A stretch of 64,000 nucleotides of DNA from Paenibacillus phytohabitans (GCF_013141775.1 NZ_WHOB01000012.1:186001-250000), one strand, 5' to 3'. Positions 1 through 11,747 are shown, counted from the first letter of the stretch. Made by a program: numbers and translations. The notes: generated by a model from the letters alone, not told the origin.

Positions 1-111
1 ATGGCTCATTCCCATGCAGCCAAGTCCAAGTGACGATACTTCCAGCCCGCTTGTACCTAATTTACGTGTTTGCATTGTTAAATCTCACTCCTTCATTTCG
101 ATTAGTTGCAT

Positions 112-1080
112 TTATACAAAGAGCTCTCCACTGAAGTTCCGCGATATTTCAGCACGGCCGTCAGCAAACATGCGTACGTATGAGAAGCGGAAGAGCTTCT
201 CCAATTCTTTCCCAGGTGTAAAAAACAAGGCGGTAGCCAGCCCGTCTGCTGTTACAGTGTCATTAGCAATGACCCATGTGGCAATGACATCCTGCACCGG
301 ATCGCCTGTCCGCGCATCCAGTACGTGATGAAGATTCTCTCCCCACGCACGTCTGTTAACGGCAGATGCACACAAGCTGCCATTCCTCAGTTCCGCTACC
401 CCAATTACCATCTCAGGGTCGAGCGGGTGTTCCAGACCTACCTCTATGCTTGACTTTCCTATGTGGCGGAGGTCTCCGCTTCCATCAACAACGAAGTCAT
501 CCATTCCGGCTTCAAGAAGGAGCCTGGAAACGATGTCTACACAGTACCCTTTACCTACTGCACCGAAATCCAGTGAAAGCGGGCGATTAGTAATGAGCGT
601 TGTGTCTTTACGAGTAACATCCTCCGCCCAGCTGGCTCTACCGTGAACATGCGCTTCCGCCCGGACTGAATCCGCTGCGGGTGTAAGTGAATACTTGGAA
701 TCATATCCAAGCAGTTCTAGATCTTTGCCGACGAGCGGGTCCACAGCACCTTGAGTAGCACTATGGAGCCGGTCATAGATGTCAAACAGGTCACCGGAAT
801 TGTCCGGAAACATAAAGCTTCCCCCTTCAGATGCTGCAGCAACCTGTGACACAAGAGAATCAGAACGAAACCGCGAATACGTCCTGTTGAACCGGCCCAT
901 CTGCTCCAGGATATCCTGTTGCAAGCTGATGCTTAGCGGCACACCGCTTTCAATCTCCCATTGTGTGCCAATCGCCTCAAATCTGAACAGATACTTCCCG
1001 GCTTCAGCCTTAATGGAACAAGCTTTATAAGTATTAAAGGGCACTGTGAATTCTATGCCTCCCTTACATGAGGTCTTCAT
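112..1080 (-). CDS. apbE: FAD:protein FMN transferase (ApbE family)
   Basis: ApbE-family enzymes cleave FAD and attach FMN covalently to a Ser/Thr of exported flavoproteins. The protein shows typical ApbE blocks: an N-terminal 'GTQWEIE' strand, 'FNRTYSRFRSDS', 'LDFGAVGKGYCVD' (the SldlGgiaKGyavD-type nucleotide site), 'VDGSGDLR' and 'HHVLDARTGDP' (H-[IV]-[LIV]-D-P-x-T-G-like). A TTG-initiated extension to 1125 is possible but would overlap the upstream gene; the ATG at 1080 is preferred, although its ribosome binding site is weak. I see no clear signal peptide or lipobox. It is the last gene of a five-gene minus-strand operon, 20 bp after the NAD(P)-binding gene and three genes after a flavodoxin. 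Just upstream lies an exported FMN-binding-domain protein, which is its likely substrate (inference). Confidence 0.88.
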   Translation of the reverse strand: MKTSCKGGIEFTVPFNTYKACSIKAEAGKYLFRFEAIGTQWEIESGVPLSISLQQDILEQMGRFNRTYSRFRSDSLVSQVAAASEGGSFMFPDNSGDLFDIYDRLHSATQGAVDPLVGKDLELLGYDSKYSLTPAADSVRAEAHVHGRASWAEDVTRKDTTLITNRPLSLDFGAVGKGYCVDIVSRLLLEAGMDDFVVDGSGDLRHIGKSSIEVGLEHPLDPEMVIGVAELRNGSLCASAVNRRAWGENLHHVLDARTGDPVQDVIATWVIANDTVTADGLATALFFTPGKELEKLFRFSYVRMFADGRAEISRNFSGELFV

Positions 1081-1100
1081 AGGGCATTGCCTGGCACAAC

Positions 1101-1739
1101 TCAGTAAAACGAGGGTTTCGCCCAATTCGTATTCGGTTCACTGACACCTAAGCTCGTTTTTGCATAACCTGCCGGGTCCTGGGTAATATCGAAGATTAGA
1201 CGGGCTACTGCTTCTCTGGTCACCTGAGCGCCTTCAAACGGTTCCCCCTTCTGAGTTACCTGATAAGCTTCATTTCCGGTCTGATTATAGAGCCAGGTTA
1301 AACGGAGAATCGTATAGTCCAGGCTGGAATTCTCAATGATATCTGCAGCCTGCCGTTGGTGCTGGATACCGGCTCTGCCCACCATCCGTTCATTCCATTT
1401 CCCGAAGGCTCCGGGCACTTCATCATATATCCCCAAGATTGACGCCGCAATTAGAGTCTTAACGTTGCTGCTTTCCATTGCTTCGACAACTGTCTTTACG
1501 CCTGTGAGCGAATTTACATCGTTAAGATAGACGGCATCGATGCCTTCAAGTGCCTTCTTCACCATATTGCTGTCAGTAAAATCTCCATCGATGATCTCTT
1601 CCCTGCCGGCATCGGAAATCGTAAGCCGCTTCGCTCCGTTTCGGGCAAATAAAACTAACGAGTGATTCGTTTCGTTTAGCAGCTTCCGGGTAACCAGCCG
1701 GGAGATTTGTCCTGCTGCTCCAAGAATTAAAATTTTCAT
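1101..1739 (-). CDS. NAD(P)-binding oxidoreductase, NmrA/atypical SDR type
   Basis: The 212-residue protein opens with the Rossmann nucleotide motif 'ILGAAGQISRLV' (GxxGxxG-like) at residues 5-16. It then has 'LFARN' and 'DGDFTD', as in atypical short-chain dehydrogenases of the NmrA/NAD(P)H-binding family. Such proteins bind NAD(P)H as redox sensors or quinone/flavin reductases; the substrate cannot be read from sequence. The start is well supported by AGGAGG a few bases upstream of the ATG at 1739. It lies 17 bp after the FMN-binding-protein gene and 20 bp before apbE, so it is co-transcribed with flavin-handling proteins. A reductant-supplying role in that set is inference only. Confidence 0.8.
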   Translation of the reverse strand: MKILILGAAGQISRLVTRKLLNETNHSLVLFARNGAKRLTISDAGREEIIDGDFTDSNMVKKALEGIDAVYLNDVNSLTGVKTVVEAMESSNVKTLIAASILGIYDEVPGAFGKWNERMVGRAGIQHQRQAADIIENSSLDYTILRLTWLYNQTGNEAYQVTQKGEPFEGAQVTREAVARLIFDITQDPAGYAKTSLGVSEPNTNWAKPSFY

Positions 1740-1756
1740 ATTCGTATCCTCCTGTT

Positions 1757-2548
1757 TTATAAACTGTTTGCCTTCTTCTCAGCTTCGGCTTTAATTTGTT
1801 CTATCGCCGCATTGAACCCGTCCGGGGTTCCGCTTGACCCTGCGAGTCGCCCTACGTTGACTTCATCGATGCGTTTCCCGATGACGACTGACGGGACCGC
1901 TTCAGCAAACCGGCGCTGCAGATCCAGCGATGTCTCGTTCGTCGCATGCGGAGTGACCTCCACTGCGATAATGATGTCATCATCCAGTGTTATGGTTACG
2001 GTAATTGAAGATGGGAGTCCTCCATAAAATCCTGTAGCCGTATATTTACCGTCTGCATAAGCAGAGTTTTCTTCTATAGTCCTGCTCAGAAGTGTCACCT
2101 CTTTATTCACGGGATTATAGGAGATTGCTATGCCCAGGTTCTCGCTCACAAAACGTAAAGGCACCAAGGATGTCCCCTTGACGTTAACCGGCGGCGTCTC
2201 AAGCAAAATTTCTTTTCCGTTCACCATCGCCTTTTTCTGATCCATCCACAACTGGATATTCATTTCTGGTGTCTGAACATTCACGGATTTCTCCTGCTGC
2301 AGCCACTGAACCTCAGCTCCCAGCTGGTTTCCGATAAAGCGGAGCGGTACATATATACTGTTACCTATTATTTTCGGTGCTGTAGCCAGCAGGATCTCGC
2401 TGCCATTGATCTTAACCGTAGGATCGCCAGCCCGAAGAACGATCTCCTTCAGGTCCGTCCCTTCTGCTCCCGCTTGATTCCATCCGAAGGTTAGGGGAGT
2501 AGCCAGTAGTAGAATAGTAACTACATAAGGTTTCCAGTTTTCACGCAT
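1757..2548 (-). CDS. Exported copper-amine-oxidase-N / FMN-binding domain protein
   Basis: The 263-residue protein has an N-terminal signal-peptide-like segment (residues 8-28). Two copper-amine-oxidase N-terminal-like units follow at about 35-155; each carries the signature 'VPLRF' (SIYVPLRFIG and TSLVPLRFVSENLG). The C-terminal domain (about 163-263, 'DGKYTATGFYGG' onward) resembles the FMN-binding domain family (PF04205) found in NqrC/RnfG-type flavoproteins. Near residues 235-243 it reads 'LAGSSGTPDGF', where the family usually has the SGAT flavinylation motif, so Ser239 or Thr241 is a candidate acceptor but the motif is not canonical. The apbE gene in the same operon supports covalent FMN attachment outside the membrane (inference). 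Predicted location is the cell surface. Confidence 0.78.
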   Translation of the reverse strand: MRENWKPYVVTILLLATPLTFGWNQAGAEGTDLKEIVLRAGDPTVKINGSEILLATAPKIIGNSIYVPLRFIGNQLGAEVQWLQQEKSVNVQTPEMNIQLWMDQKKAMVNGKEILLETPPVNVKGTSLVPLRFVSENLGIAISYNPVNKEVTLLSRTIEENSAYADGKYTATGFYGGLPSSITVTITLDDDIIIAVEVTPHATNETSLDLQRRFAEAVPSVVIGKRIDEVNVGRLAGSSGTPDGFNAAIEQIKAEAEKKANSL

Positions 2549-2569
2549 TATTAATCCCGCCTCTCGAAT

Positions 2570-3301
2570 TCACATATCCATTCCGATTTCACGCAGCCAT
2601 GCAGATACAGCTTCGTCTGCATTTGAGAGTTCAGTCCGTTCGATATCAAACCCATCAAGGACAGTGGCCCCTGGGACAAGCTCCTTAATGGCTGAGACTG
2701 TCTGTCCCGGCCCATACCCTGCATGCGTGCAAAAAGGGATAATGCTTTTGCCTGAAAATTCATACTCGGTTAAGAACGACACTATTGGCGCAGGGAGACT
2801 CATTCCCCAGATGGGATGTCCCACATACACGACATCGTAGTCATCGATATTCTCGATCTTGGTTTGTAGCGGCGGTTTGTAGCCTGCGGTTCTTTCTTCA
2901 GTCGCCTGCTTCACCGTGGCTTCATAATCTTCCGGGTACGGTTCCACAGTTTCAATCCGGACAAGATCGCCGCCGACTTGTTCATGTATCATTTCTGCAA
3001 TGACTTCCGTAGTTCCGGCTGTGCTTGCATCATTGGCCCTTAGGCTCGCTGAGGATATCGCATCTGCATCTGCGGTAGGAGCTACATTTCCTACTTTGGT
3101 GAAATAAACTACGAGTACTTTACCGGTTCGAGGGTTAGTCTGTCCTGTATGAATAGAACGGCTTTCAGTTGGAACAGGGACTTCACTTTGGCTGGGCACG
3201 GCATTCTCCAGTTCTGCGGCGTTCTTGTCAGCACATGCTGCAAGCAGGGACATTGTTAGCACAAGCAGTAGCAGCATGGTTATCGTTCTGCATTTTGTCA
3301 A
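2570..3301 (-). CDS. Flavodoxin-like lipoprotein
   Basis: The N-terminus is a lipoprotein signal peptide ending in the lipobox 'LLAAC' (Cys at about residue 22). The body (about 59-243) is flavodoxin-like: 'GKVLVVYFTKVGN' is the FMN phosphate-binding start, 'YDVVYVGHPIWG' the middle strand and 'IIPFCTHAGYGPG' the isoalloxazine loop. This is the pattern of Flavodoxin_4 proteins. The start is TTG at 3301 with GGAGG eight bases upstream; no in-frame ATG has a comparable site. It lies between the MFS gene (36 bp) and the FMN-binding protein (21 bp). A surface-anchored flavodoxin beside an ApbE/FMN-binding pair suggests extracytoplasmic flavin electron transfer (inference). Confidence 0.82.
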   Translation of the reverse strand: MTKCRTITMLLLLVLTMSLLAACADKNAAELENAVPSQSEVPVPTESRSIHTGQTNPRTGKVLVVYFTKVGNVAPTADADAISSASLRANDASTAGTTEVIAEMIHEQVGGDLVRIETVEPYPEDYEATVKQATEERTAGYKPPLQTKIENIDDYDVVYVGHPIWGMSLPAPIVSFLTEYEFSGKSIIPFCTHAGYGPGQTVSAIKELVPGATVLDGFDIERTELSNADEAVSAWLREIGMDM

Positions 3302-3337
3302 ACTGGCAGCCTCCTTCCTTATTTACTCCTTCGAATA

Positions 3338-4504
3338 TCATCCTTCTAACCGTACAACCGAGTGCCCGCGACTTAAGGATAAAATAGCAATTGCAGCTGC
3401 GATCACTACCGAGACGGTACTGATCCAAGGAATATCCAGTATTGAAAAGCTTCCAATCGAAATTCCCCCTATTCCCGCTCCTGCTGCAAACCCGAGCTGT
3501 ACGAACGAACTGTTGAGGCTTAGTACAATACTGGAGGATTCAGGAGCCAGTGAGACCAGATTGAAATTCTGAGTTGGGCCAAATGTCCATACAGCGATCT
3601 CCCAGACCACCAGGAATATGATGATTCCGGTTACCCAGCCGAGAACGGAGGATAGCAGAACCAATGCGAGAACTTGAACAGCCATCGAACAGAAAAGCGT
3701 ACGAACCACACCAATCCGGTCCGCCAGAAAGCCGCCCAATCTGGAGCCCATTAAACTTCCTAACCCTAAAGTAAGCAGGATAACACTCATACTGCTCTCC
3801 ATAGAGGGCATAGCTGCAGCGAGAAAAGGTGTAATGTACGTGTCGACCACTGAAAAGCCAATAAATACAAAGAAGGTGATGCCCAGGGTGAATGCAATCC
3901 GTGGATTCTTTAGAAAAGCCAACCGCCGCGACAGTGGAATAGAGGCTTCCCCTTCCATTGCCGGAATCGTTTTCGCCACTAAGAAAACGGCCAGCAGGCA
4001 TAATAGGCCTATAACCCAGAATATGGTCTTCCAATCGTAGGAGGCTGCCATGATCCGGCCGATTGGAACTCCGAACACAAGCGAGGAGCTGAAGCCCATA
4101 GCTACATTCGACATCGCAGAGCCTTGTCTTCCGGGAGAAGCCAGCTTAGAGGCAAGCGAATATGCAGTAACTACGAAGATTCCTGTTCCGAGCCCAAGGA
4201 CAACCCGGGATGCCATTAATAAACCAAAGCCGGGAAGAAGCAGTGTAGCAGCAATTCCGAGCAAGATGACCATTAGCGCCATTAACAATTGCTTGCGCTG
4301 ATTCATCTTCGCTGTGGCTATCATTACGATAGGGGTTCCAATCGCATTACCAAGTGCGAATACAGTGATCAGCTGACCGGCAGTAGATACAGATACTCCA
4401 GCGGAAGCGGCTATTTTATCAAGCATACCTACGATACTGAATTGTGTTGTCCCTACCAGGAAACTGATTAAGGCAAGCATGTATATTTTCCAGTTGTTAT
4501 TCAT
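3338..4504 (-). CDS. MFS transporter (DHA1-type)
   Basis: This 388-residue protein is strongly hydrophobic, with about 12 predicted membrane spans. It has MFS landmarks: 'MNQRKQ' after TM2, 'SRVVLGLGTGIFV' in TM4 (motif C-like region) and 'GSRLGGFLADRIGVVR' between TM8 and TM9. It resembles AraJ/YdhP-type drug or sugar efflux pumps of the DHA1 group; the substrate is unknown. It is the first gene of the minus-strand flavin operon and is divergent from an AraC regulator, so it is probably a direct target of that regulator. A ribosome binding site (GGAGG about 12 bases upstream, AAGGA closer) precedes the ATG at 4504. Confidence 0.85.
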   Translation of the reverse strand: MNNNWKIYMLALISFLVGTTQFSIVGMLDKIAASAGVSVSTAGQLITVFALGNAIGTPIVMIATAKMNQRKQLLMALMVILLGIAATLLLPGFGLLMASRVVLGLGTGIFVVTAYSLASKLASPGRQGSAMSNVAMGFSSSLVFGVPIGRIMAASYDWKTIFWVIGLLCLLAVFLVAKTIPAMEGEASIPLSRRLAFLKNPRIAFTLGITFFVFIGFSVVDTYITPFLAAAMPSMESSMSVILLTLGLGSLMGSRLGGFLADRIGVVRTLFCSMAVQVLALVLLSSVLGWVTGIIIFLVVWEIAVWTFGPTQNFNLVSLAPESSSIVLSLNSSFVQLGFAAGAGIGGISIGSFSILDIPWISTVSVVIAAAIAILSLSRGHSVVRLEG

Positions 4505-4541
4505 TTCCTTACGTGTCCTCCAATTTCGATTATGTCCTAAT

Positions 4542-4609
4542 CTAATTATGCAGGAAACGGCATATAAGCGTTATCCTGATCGTATTAAATGGTTGCCTAT
4601 TCCTGTCAT
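4542..4609. promoter_or_regulatory. Putative AraC operator, copy A
   Basis: The gap between the divergent MFS and AraC genes holds a 68-bp element. It begins CTAATTATGCA and ends TATTAAATGGTTGCCTATTC followed by CTGTCAT. A closely related 69-bp element with the same spacing occurs at 12839-12907. Inside and just after the element, CCTATTCCTGTCAT (4596-4609) and TCTATCCTTGTCCT (4617-4630) are related 14-mers exactly 21 bp apart, the helical spacing expected of an AraC-type direct-repeat operator. Assignment to the adjacent AraC regulator is inference. Confidence 0.5.
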
Positions 4610-4671
4610 AGCGTTATCTATCCTTGTCCTTTTCGTTTATAATTGAGAAAAGATAATTGGAGGAATTCATC

Positions 4672-5604
4672 ATGTCAGAGGCACTGCTGATCCAACAAAA
4701 AAAACTGGCGGAGCTCATTCAGCAATTCACACCAAAAGATGGTGTGTTTGAGACCGCTATTCCCAATCTGTTTTTAATCAAATACTCTGAGATATCTGAA
4801 CCTGCTTACAGAGTGTATAAACCTTCTTTTTGTGTAATTGCCCAAGGGTTAAAAGAAGTGCTCTTAGCGGAGGAACGATTTGAATATGGCTCAGCGGATT
4901 ATTTGATTGCTTCAATGAATTTGCCAGTAGTTGGCAAAATTATTAGAGCTACAACCGATATCCCATACCTGAGCATCAAATTAGAATTTTCACATGATCA
5001 GATTTTAGAGGTGATTCACGAGGCTAGTGTTCGTATGGTACCGAATGATAATGCCAAGCGTGCCCTGTTTGTAGGTCAGATGGAGAATACCTTAATGGAT
5101 GCGACGCTAAGACTCATGGAATTGCTGAACCGGCCGGAAGACATTCCGTTCCTTGCCCCGCTGTTCACAAAGGAAATTCTTTATACCCTTTTGAAGGGAC
5201 CTTATGGTGTGACATTAGGTCAAATAGCCATGGAAGGCAGTAACACGTACCGGATCAGAGAAGCCATAGATCACATTAGTACAAATTTCATTCAATCCAT
5301 GCGCGTTGAAGAGCTTGCCCAAGCAGCGAGCATGAGTCTCTCCTCGTTCCACCGTAACTTTAAGGAAGTGACAGGAATGAGCCCTATTCAATTTCAGAAG
5401 CAATTGAGATTGCAGGAAGCGCGGAGGTTATTACTCTCCGAATCTGCAGAAGCTGCTGAAGTTGCATTCCGGGTCGGTTATGAGAGTGCTTCCCAATTCA
5501 GCCGGGAATATTCCCGTATGTTTGGTTCGCCGCCCCGATCTGATGTGAAACAATTGAAGGAAATGTATGATCCTGCTAATAGCATCGTTTTCTTGGGGGA
5601 ATGA
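4672..5604 (+). CDS. AraC-family transcriptional regulator (AraC_N cupin type)
   Basis: The start is the ATG at 4672, preceded by GGAGGAATTCATC; a TTG-initiated extension to 4657 would contain the Shine-Dalgarno sequence itself. The 310-residue product has an N-terminal AraC_N-type ligand domain (about 20-175, with 'YRVYKPSFCVIAQGLKEV' typical of PF06719). Two helix-turn-helix motifs follow at about 200-295, with the signatures 'VEELAQAASMSLSSFHRNFK' and 'VAFRVGYESASQFSREYSR'. It is divergent from the MFS/flavodoxin/ApbE operon, with a shared 167-bp control region containing copy A of a duplicated element. It probably controls that operon and possibly itself; the inducer is unknown. Confidence 0.88.
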   Translation: MSEALLIQQKKLAELIQQFTPKDGVFETAIPNLFLIKYSEISEPAYRVYKPSFCVIAQGLKEVLLAEERFEYGSADYLIASMNLPVVGKIIRATTDIPYLSIKLEFSHDQILEVIHEASVRMVPNDNAKRALFVGQMENTLMDATLRLMELLNRPEDIPFLAPLFTKEILYTLLKGPYGVTLGQIAMEGSNTYRIREAIDHISTNFIQSMRVEELAQAASMSLSSFHRNFKEVTGMSPIQFQKQLRLQEARRLLLSESAEAAEVAFRVGYESASQFSREYSRMFGSPPRSDVKQLKEMYDPANSIVFLGE

Positions 5605-5644
5605 ATGACTGAAATCTCTGCCAGCCATGTATAAAAATCTATTG

Positions 5645-5671
5645 AAAAAGGCAAGCCAAGTTGGCCTGCCT
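5645..5671 (-). terminator. Rho-independent terminator of the aldo/keto reductase gene
   Basis: Read on the minus strand, an 11-bp stem (AGGCAGGCCAA with TTGGCTTGCCT, one G-U pair) is followed by a run of T. It lies 50-80 bp past the reductase stop codon and faces the end of the convergent AraC gene. Confidence 0.7.
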
Positions 5672-5722
5672 ATAACATGCTACGAGCGGAATTTACTCAT
5701 CTGCTTAGCGGTTGGAAATCAG

Positions 5723-6640
<918 letters not shown>

Positions 6641-6668
6641 TCACCCCATGTAATTATCGCTAGGCGCC

Positions 6669-7691
6669 TTAATTATATCCTAAGGCGCCAATCCTATTTT
6701 CTCTCCAATGTGAAGGGGTATCGCCCTCCCATAGGCGGAAAGCGCGGTAAAAGGAATTCTGTTCTTCATAGCCCAGCAAATAAGCTACTTCCTTCAAATC
6801 AATCGTTGGATCAGACAAATAGAGCAGTGCCTGCTCCCGCCGTGCAACCGTAAGCAATTGCTTGAAGTTCGTCCCTTCCTCATTGAGTCTTCTCTGTAAC
6901 GTACGATCACTCATTCCAAGCTCACTGGCAATGACCTGAACATCGGGTCGCCCTGCGGATAAACTCCGTTTCATAATCCACTTCACCTTCTCAGTAACAG
7001 AGCTGACTTGTTGTTGTTCTGCCAGTGAAAGGTCTAGTGCCGGGGTTAGAATAGCGAGTAGTTCTGCATTGTAGGACACGAAAGGAAGCTCCAGATCGTT
7101 GTGGCGTAAGATTAAACGGCTGCGCTTGGCACCGAACGTAATAGCGCACCCGAAATAGGAATTAAGCTCTGCAATTCTGCCTTCTGGACAAGAGAGTTCT
7201 ACGGAGTATGCTTGTATTGCACCCCGGGTTCCTCGCCGTCCCATCTCAAGCAGCGAAGTTAACATGATTCCGGCGAGCATAGCCGGCTCTGGTTGTTCAC
7301 TATATAACCATTCTAATTCAATGGTGCCGAGCCCGTCCTTTTCCGTGATATGAAACCGTTCGGGGACACACAGTTGTTTGTAACGGGCCAATCTTTTCAG
7401 GGCATCCCGAAAATCACGTGCATGATAAGGGGCCAGGACACTCGGGGGAAGCTGTGATATTTCCAAGTCATTCATTTGTTTGGTGATCGCTGAAGCAGGA
7501 TCATCAACCAATGCGGTATAGGCCTCCCAAATGGCGAAATACTCAGCAGTATTTACAAATTGAGATTCTGTAAAAATGGTTAGCGGCAATTTTGCTTTAC
7601 GAAGTATGTCTTGGACTGATACGCCGGATTGACGTAAGCTATTCCAAAAGCCCGCCGTTATATTTATACGATCTAAAGAATGCGATGACAT
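6669..7691 (-). CDS. AraC-family regulator with arabinose-binding-like (OruR/ArgR type) N-domain
   Basis: The 340-residue protein has a long N-terminal domain (about 15-210; 'AGFWNSLRQSGVSVQDIL...', '...YFAIWEAYTAL') like PF12625 regulators. These have no cupin and often sense amino acids or small metabolites. The C-terminal HTH_18 domain (about 235-330) contains 'VQVIASELGMSDRTLQRRLN' and 'LKEVAYLLGYEEQNSFYRAF', with the characteristic 'P..WR' tail ('TPSHWRENR'). It reads toward the aldo/keto reductase and may regulate it. The ATG at 7691 is preceded by AAGGAGGTGAACTGTTC, a strong site. Confidence 0.85.
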   Translation of the reverse strand: MSSHSLDRINITAGFWNSLRQSGVSVQDILRKAKLPLTIFTESQFVNTAEYFAIWEAYTALVDDPASAITKQMNDLEISQLPPSVLAPYHARDFRDALKRLARYKQLCVPERFHITEKDGLGTIELEWLYSEQPEPAMLAGIMLTSLLEMGRRGTRGAIQAYSVELSCPEGRIAELNSYFGCAITFGAKRSRLILRHNDLELPFVSYNAELLAILTPALDLSLAEQQQVSSVTEKVKWIMKRSLSAGRPDVQVIASELGMSDRTLQRRLNEEGTNFKQLLTVARREQALLYLSDPTIDLKEVAYLLGYEEQNSFYRAFRLWEGDTPSHWRENRIGALGYN

Positions 7692-7787
7692 GAACAGTTC
7701 ACCTCCTTATGACTATTTTACCGGATAAGAATGTTATCGTATCCAACTTGAGACGCCAATATACTATCACGTTGCGCCAAATGGATG

Positions 7788-7822
7788 AAAAAAGGCAGCA
7801 GTTCATTTTAAACTGCTGCCTT
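7788..7822 (-). terminator. Rho-independent terminator after the carboxylesterase gene
   Basis: A perfect 12-bp stem (AAGGCAGCAGTT / AACTGCTGCCTT, seven-base loop) is followed on the minus strand by six T residues. It lies about 70 bp beyond the esterase stop codon and closes the bgl-type operon. Confidence 0.85.
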
Positions 7823-7891
7823 GCTTTGAATGATCTCCCGCTACCCATCAATTACATATTATCATGTGTAGAACTTCTGTTGCGGAGTCCT

Positions 7892-9625
7892 TTATTCCAC
7901 ATTGAGTATATTCAAAAGCTCATCATCATAAGAACTATTCTTACTTACACTGTCGACATCTAATACCATGGTACGATGAGAATCTTTAGTATAAGGCTCC
8001 CATTTCAATTCAGCAGTGGATGGATTGCCCGTAGTACAAAATGCTGCTAAAGCAGAGGTCATTGTATCAGCTAACTTATGGGCATTTTTTTCATCTCCGG
8101 CAATTTGGTAAGGTACTGAATCAATAGAATGGAACCAGAATCCCATATCGCCCGTATGAATCATAGTCATTCCGCCAAAATATGGCATTTCATAGGCAAC
8201 AATATATTCATATACTGCAGGTGCTGATTTTGCAATATGATCTGCCTGTTCTTCGCCAGCAAAGGATACAAGAGAACGCAAATCATAAATGTCATGACCA
8301 GGATAAGCTTCTCCAAGAATTTCCACTGCCTTATCATAATTATCACCTAACTGGTTTCTCATAATTTCTTCACGCTGTTCCATGGAGAGGTTTCCTTTCG
8401 CATCATTTGGTTTCGCACCTCCCTTTCCCCAATCGCCTAATACTGCATCAGCGGAATTTTTCCCGCCCATTTCAGCCCATACAGAACCAACCATATAAGT
8501 ATATTGGGAAGCGACATCATTAACGACTCCATTTTTATCATAGAAATCCGCCTTGAAATACGGAGAATTAGTAGTCAAACCATAGCTGACTTCAGCACTT
8601 TCGCAAATATCAACGAGATCATCGTACTTGATATTTTGCAGATACTCGAACACATCCGCGTCACTAGAATTTTTCATATTTTGTACATTCTTTCTAATAT
8701 ACTCAACCAGCTTGTTGGCATTTCCAGTTGAAGCTTCCGGTGTAATTCCAGTAGCAATTCCGCCACTTGCAATTACGACTTTACTGAATAATCCTTCTGC
8801 AGCCGGAGCAGAGGCCAATGCAGTTACCTTTGTTCCTCCACCAGACTGTCCCATAATCGTCACATTGTCAGGATCGCCGCCAAATTTAGAAATATTGTCA
8901 CGAACCCATTCCAAGGATAGCGTCATATCCGCAACGCCAAGATTTTCGTCACCACCGATAGCAGTGAGATCCAAATACCCCACATAATTCAGACGAGCAT
9001 TGACAGATACAAAGACAACATCTGTGTAATCAGCAAAATACTGACCGTTATAAGTCTTCAACTCCAAGGCTCCACCATTCTCCAGTCCACCGCCATGCAT
9101 GAATACCATAACAGGCTTCTTAGCGTTTTCATCAAGAGAATCGGTCCATACATTCAAGTTAAGAGCCTCACTCTCTGTACTGAACATATCAGATTCTGAG
9201 GGTGTCATAAATGCAGCAGCTGCTGCCCAGTTGGAATATTCAGTTCGTGTATTACTCTGAGGTGAAACCGAGCCATTCGTTAATGCGAAGCTAGGTCGTT
9301 CTTCAGTACCATAAGATTCTGCAGCAGTAGCATATTTAAAACGTTCGTAATTGCCATAAGAGATTCCCTTAAAAGTATAAATTCCATTGTCTCCGTAGCC
9401 CATAATAGACCCTTTGTCCATTGTGACGACAGCTGGCATTACCGGTTGCTTTTCCTCTGAAATTACTTTCGTAGAATCCTCCGAACCGGATTTCGCAATG
9501 GAATCTGTTTTCGTAGATTCGTTTACATTATTGCCTTTAGTATTAGTAGCTGTATCGTTATCTTCACAAGCAACAATACCGAAAGCCATAGTTAAGAAAA
9601 GAAGTAACACAAATGTTTTTTTCAT
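7892..9625 (-). CDS. Lipoprotein type-B carboxylesterase
   Basis: The start is the ATG at 9625, with GGAGGGAAAATAAAT upstream; a 14-residue extension (to 9667) would overlap the PTS gene. The product (577 residues) has a lipoprotein signal peptide with Cys20 in 'GIVAC' and a Thr/Asn/Lys-rich linker to about residue 65. The carboxylesterase fold follows: 'FMHGGGLENGG' oxyanion loop, 'FGGDPDNVTIMGQSGGG' nucleophile elbow (Ser near 259) and a candidate catalytic His in 'GFWFHSIDSVPY'. Family members hydrolyse carboxylic esters. It is the third gene of a LicT-controlled beta-glucoside PTS operon, where a 6-phospho-beta-glucosidase would usually lie. A role in deacylating acylated glucosides at the cell surface is inference. 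Confidence 0.85.
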   Translation of the reverse strand: MKKTFVLLLFLTMAFGIVACEDNDTATNTKGNNVNESTKTDSIAKSGSEDSTKVISEEKQPVMPAVVTMDKGSIMGYGDNGIYTFKGISYGNYERFKYATAAESYGTEERPSFALTNGSVSPQSNTRTEYSNWAAAAAFMTPSESDMFSTESEALNLNVWTDSLDENAKKPVMVFMHGGGLENGGALELKTYNGQYFADYTDVVFVSVNARLNYVGYLDLTAIGGDENLGVADMTLSLEWVRDNISKFGGDPDNVTIMGQSGGGTKVTALASAPAAEGLFSKVVIASGGIATGITPEASTGNANKLVEYIRKNVQNMKNSSDADVFEYLQNIKYDDLVDICESAEVSYGLTTNSPYFKADFYDKNGVVNDVASQYTYMVGSVWAEMGGKNSADAVLGDWGKGGAKPNDAKGNLSMEQREEIMRNQLGDNYDKAVEILGEAYPGHDIYDLRSLVSFAGEEQADHIAKSAPAVYEYIVAYEMPYFGGMTMIHTGDMGFWFHSIDSVPYQIAGDEKNAHKLADTMTSALAAFCTTGNPSTAELKWEPYTKDSHRTMVLDVDSVSKNSSYDDELLNILNVE

Positions 9626-9659
9626 ATTTATTTTCCCTCCATTTTTTAATGAGTACGTG

Positions 9660-11589
<1,930 letters not shown>

Positions 11590-11601
11590 GCCTATCCCAA
11601 C

Positions 11602-11654
11602 AAAAAAACCTAAACTGTCCGTCCACAGAGATTGTGGTCGTCAATTTAGGTCTT
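11602..11654 (-). terminator. First leader terminator before the PTS gene
   Basis: On the minus strand ACCTAAATTGACGACCAC... pairs with ...GTGGACGGACAGTTTAGGT, followed by seven T residues. Its first arm overlaps the 3' end of the upstream RNA antiterminator, as required for LicT-type control. Confidence 0.8.
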
Positions 11655-11676
11655 GCCTGCTGAGCAGTAACAATCC
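11649..11676 (-). promoter_or_regulatory. RNA antiterminator (RAT) for the BglG/LicT protein
   Basis: The minus strand reads GGATTGTTACTGCTCAGC followed by AGGCAAGACC. This agrees almost base for base with the known 29-nt LicT/SacY/SacT antiterminator consensus. Its last bases overlap the first arm of terminator 1, so a bound antiterminator protein would block termination. Confidence 0.9.
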
Positions 11677-11747
11677 TAATAGATTGTTATTCGGTTATGA
11701 ATACAAGGTATCATAAACTTCCGATAATTGCAACGCTTACATTCCGA

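Noticed and set aside
1..111. Start-of-window sequence downstream of apbE
   Set aside because: No gene, terminator or repeat could be supported in these 111 bases.
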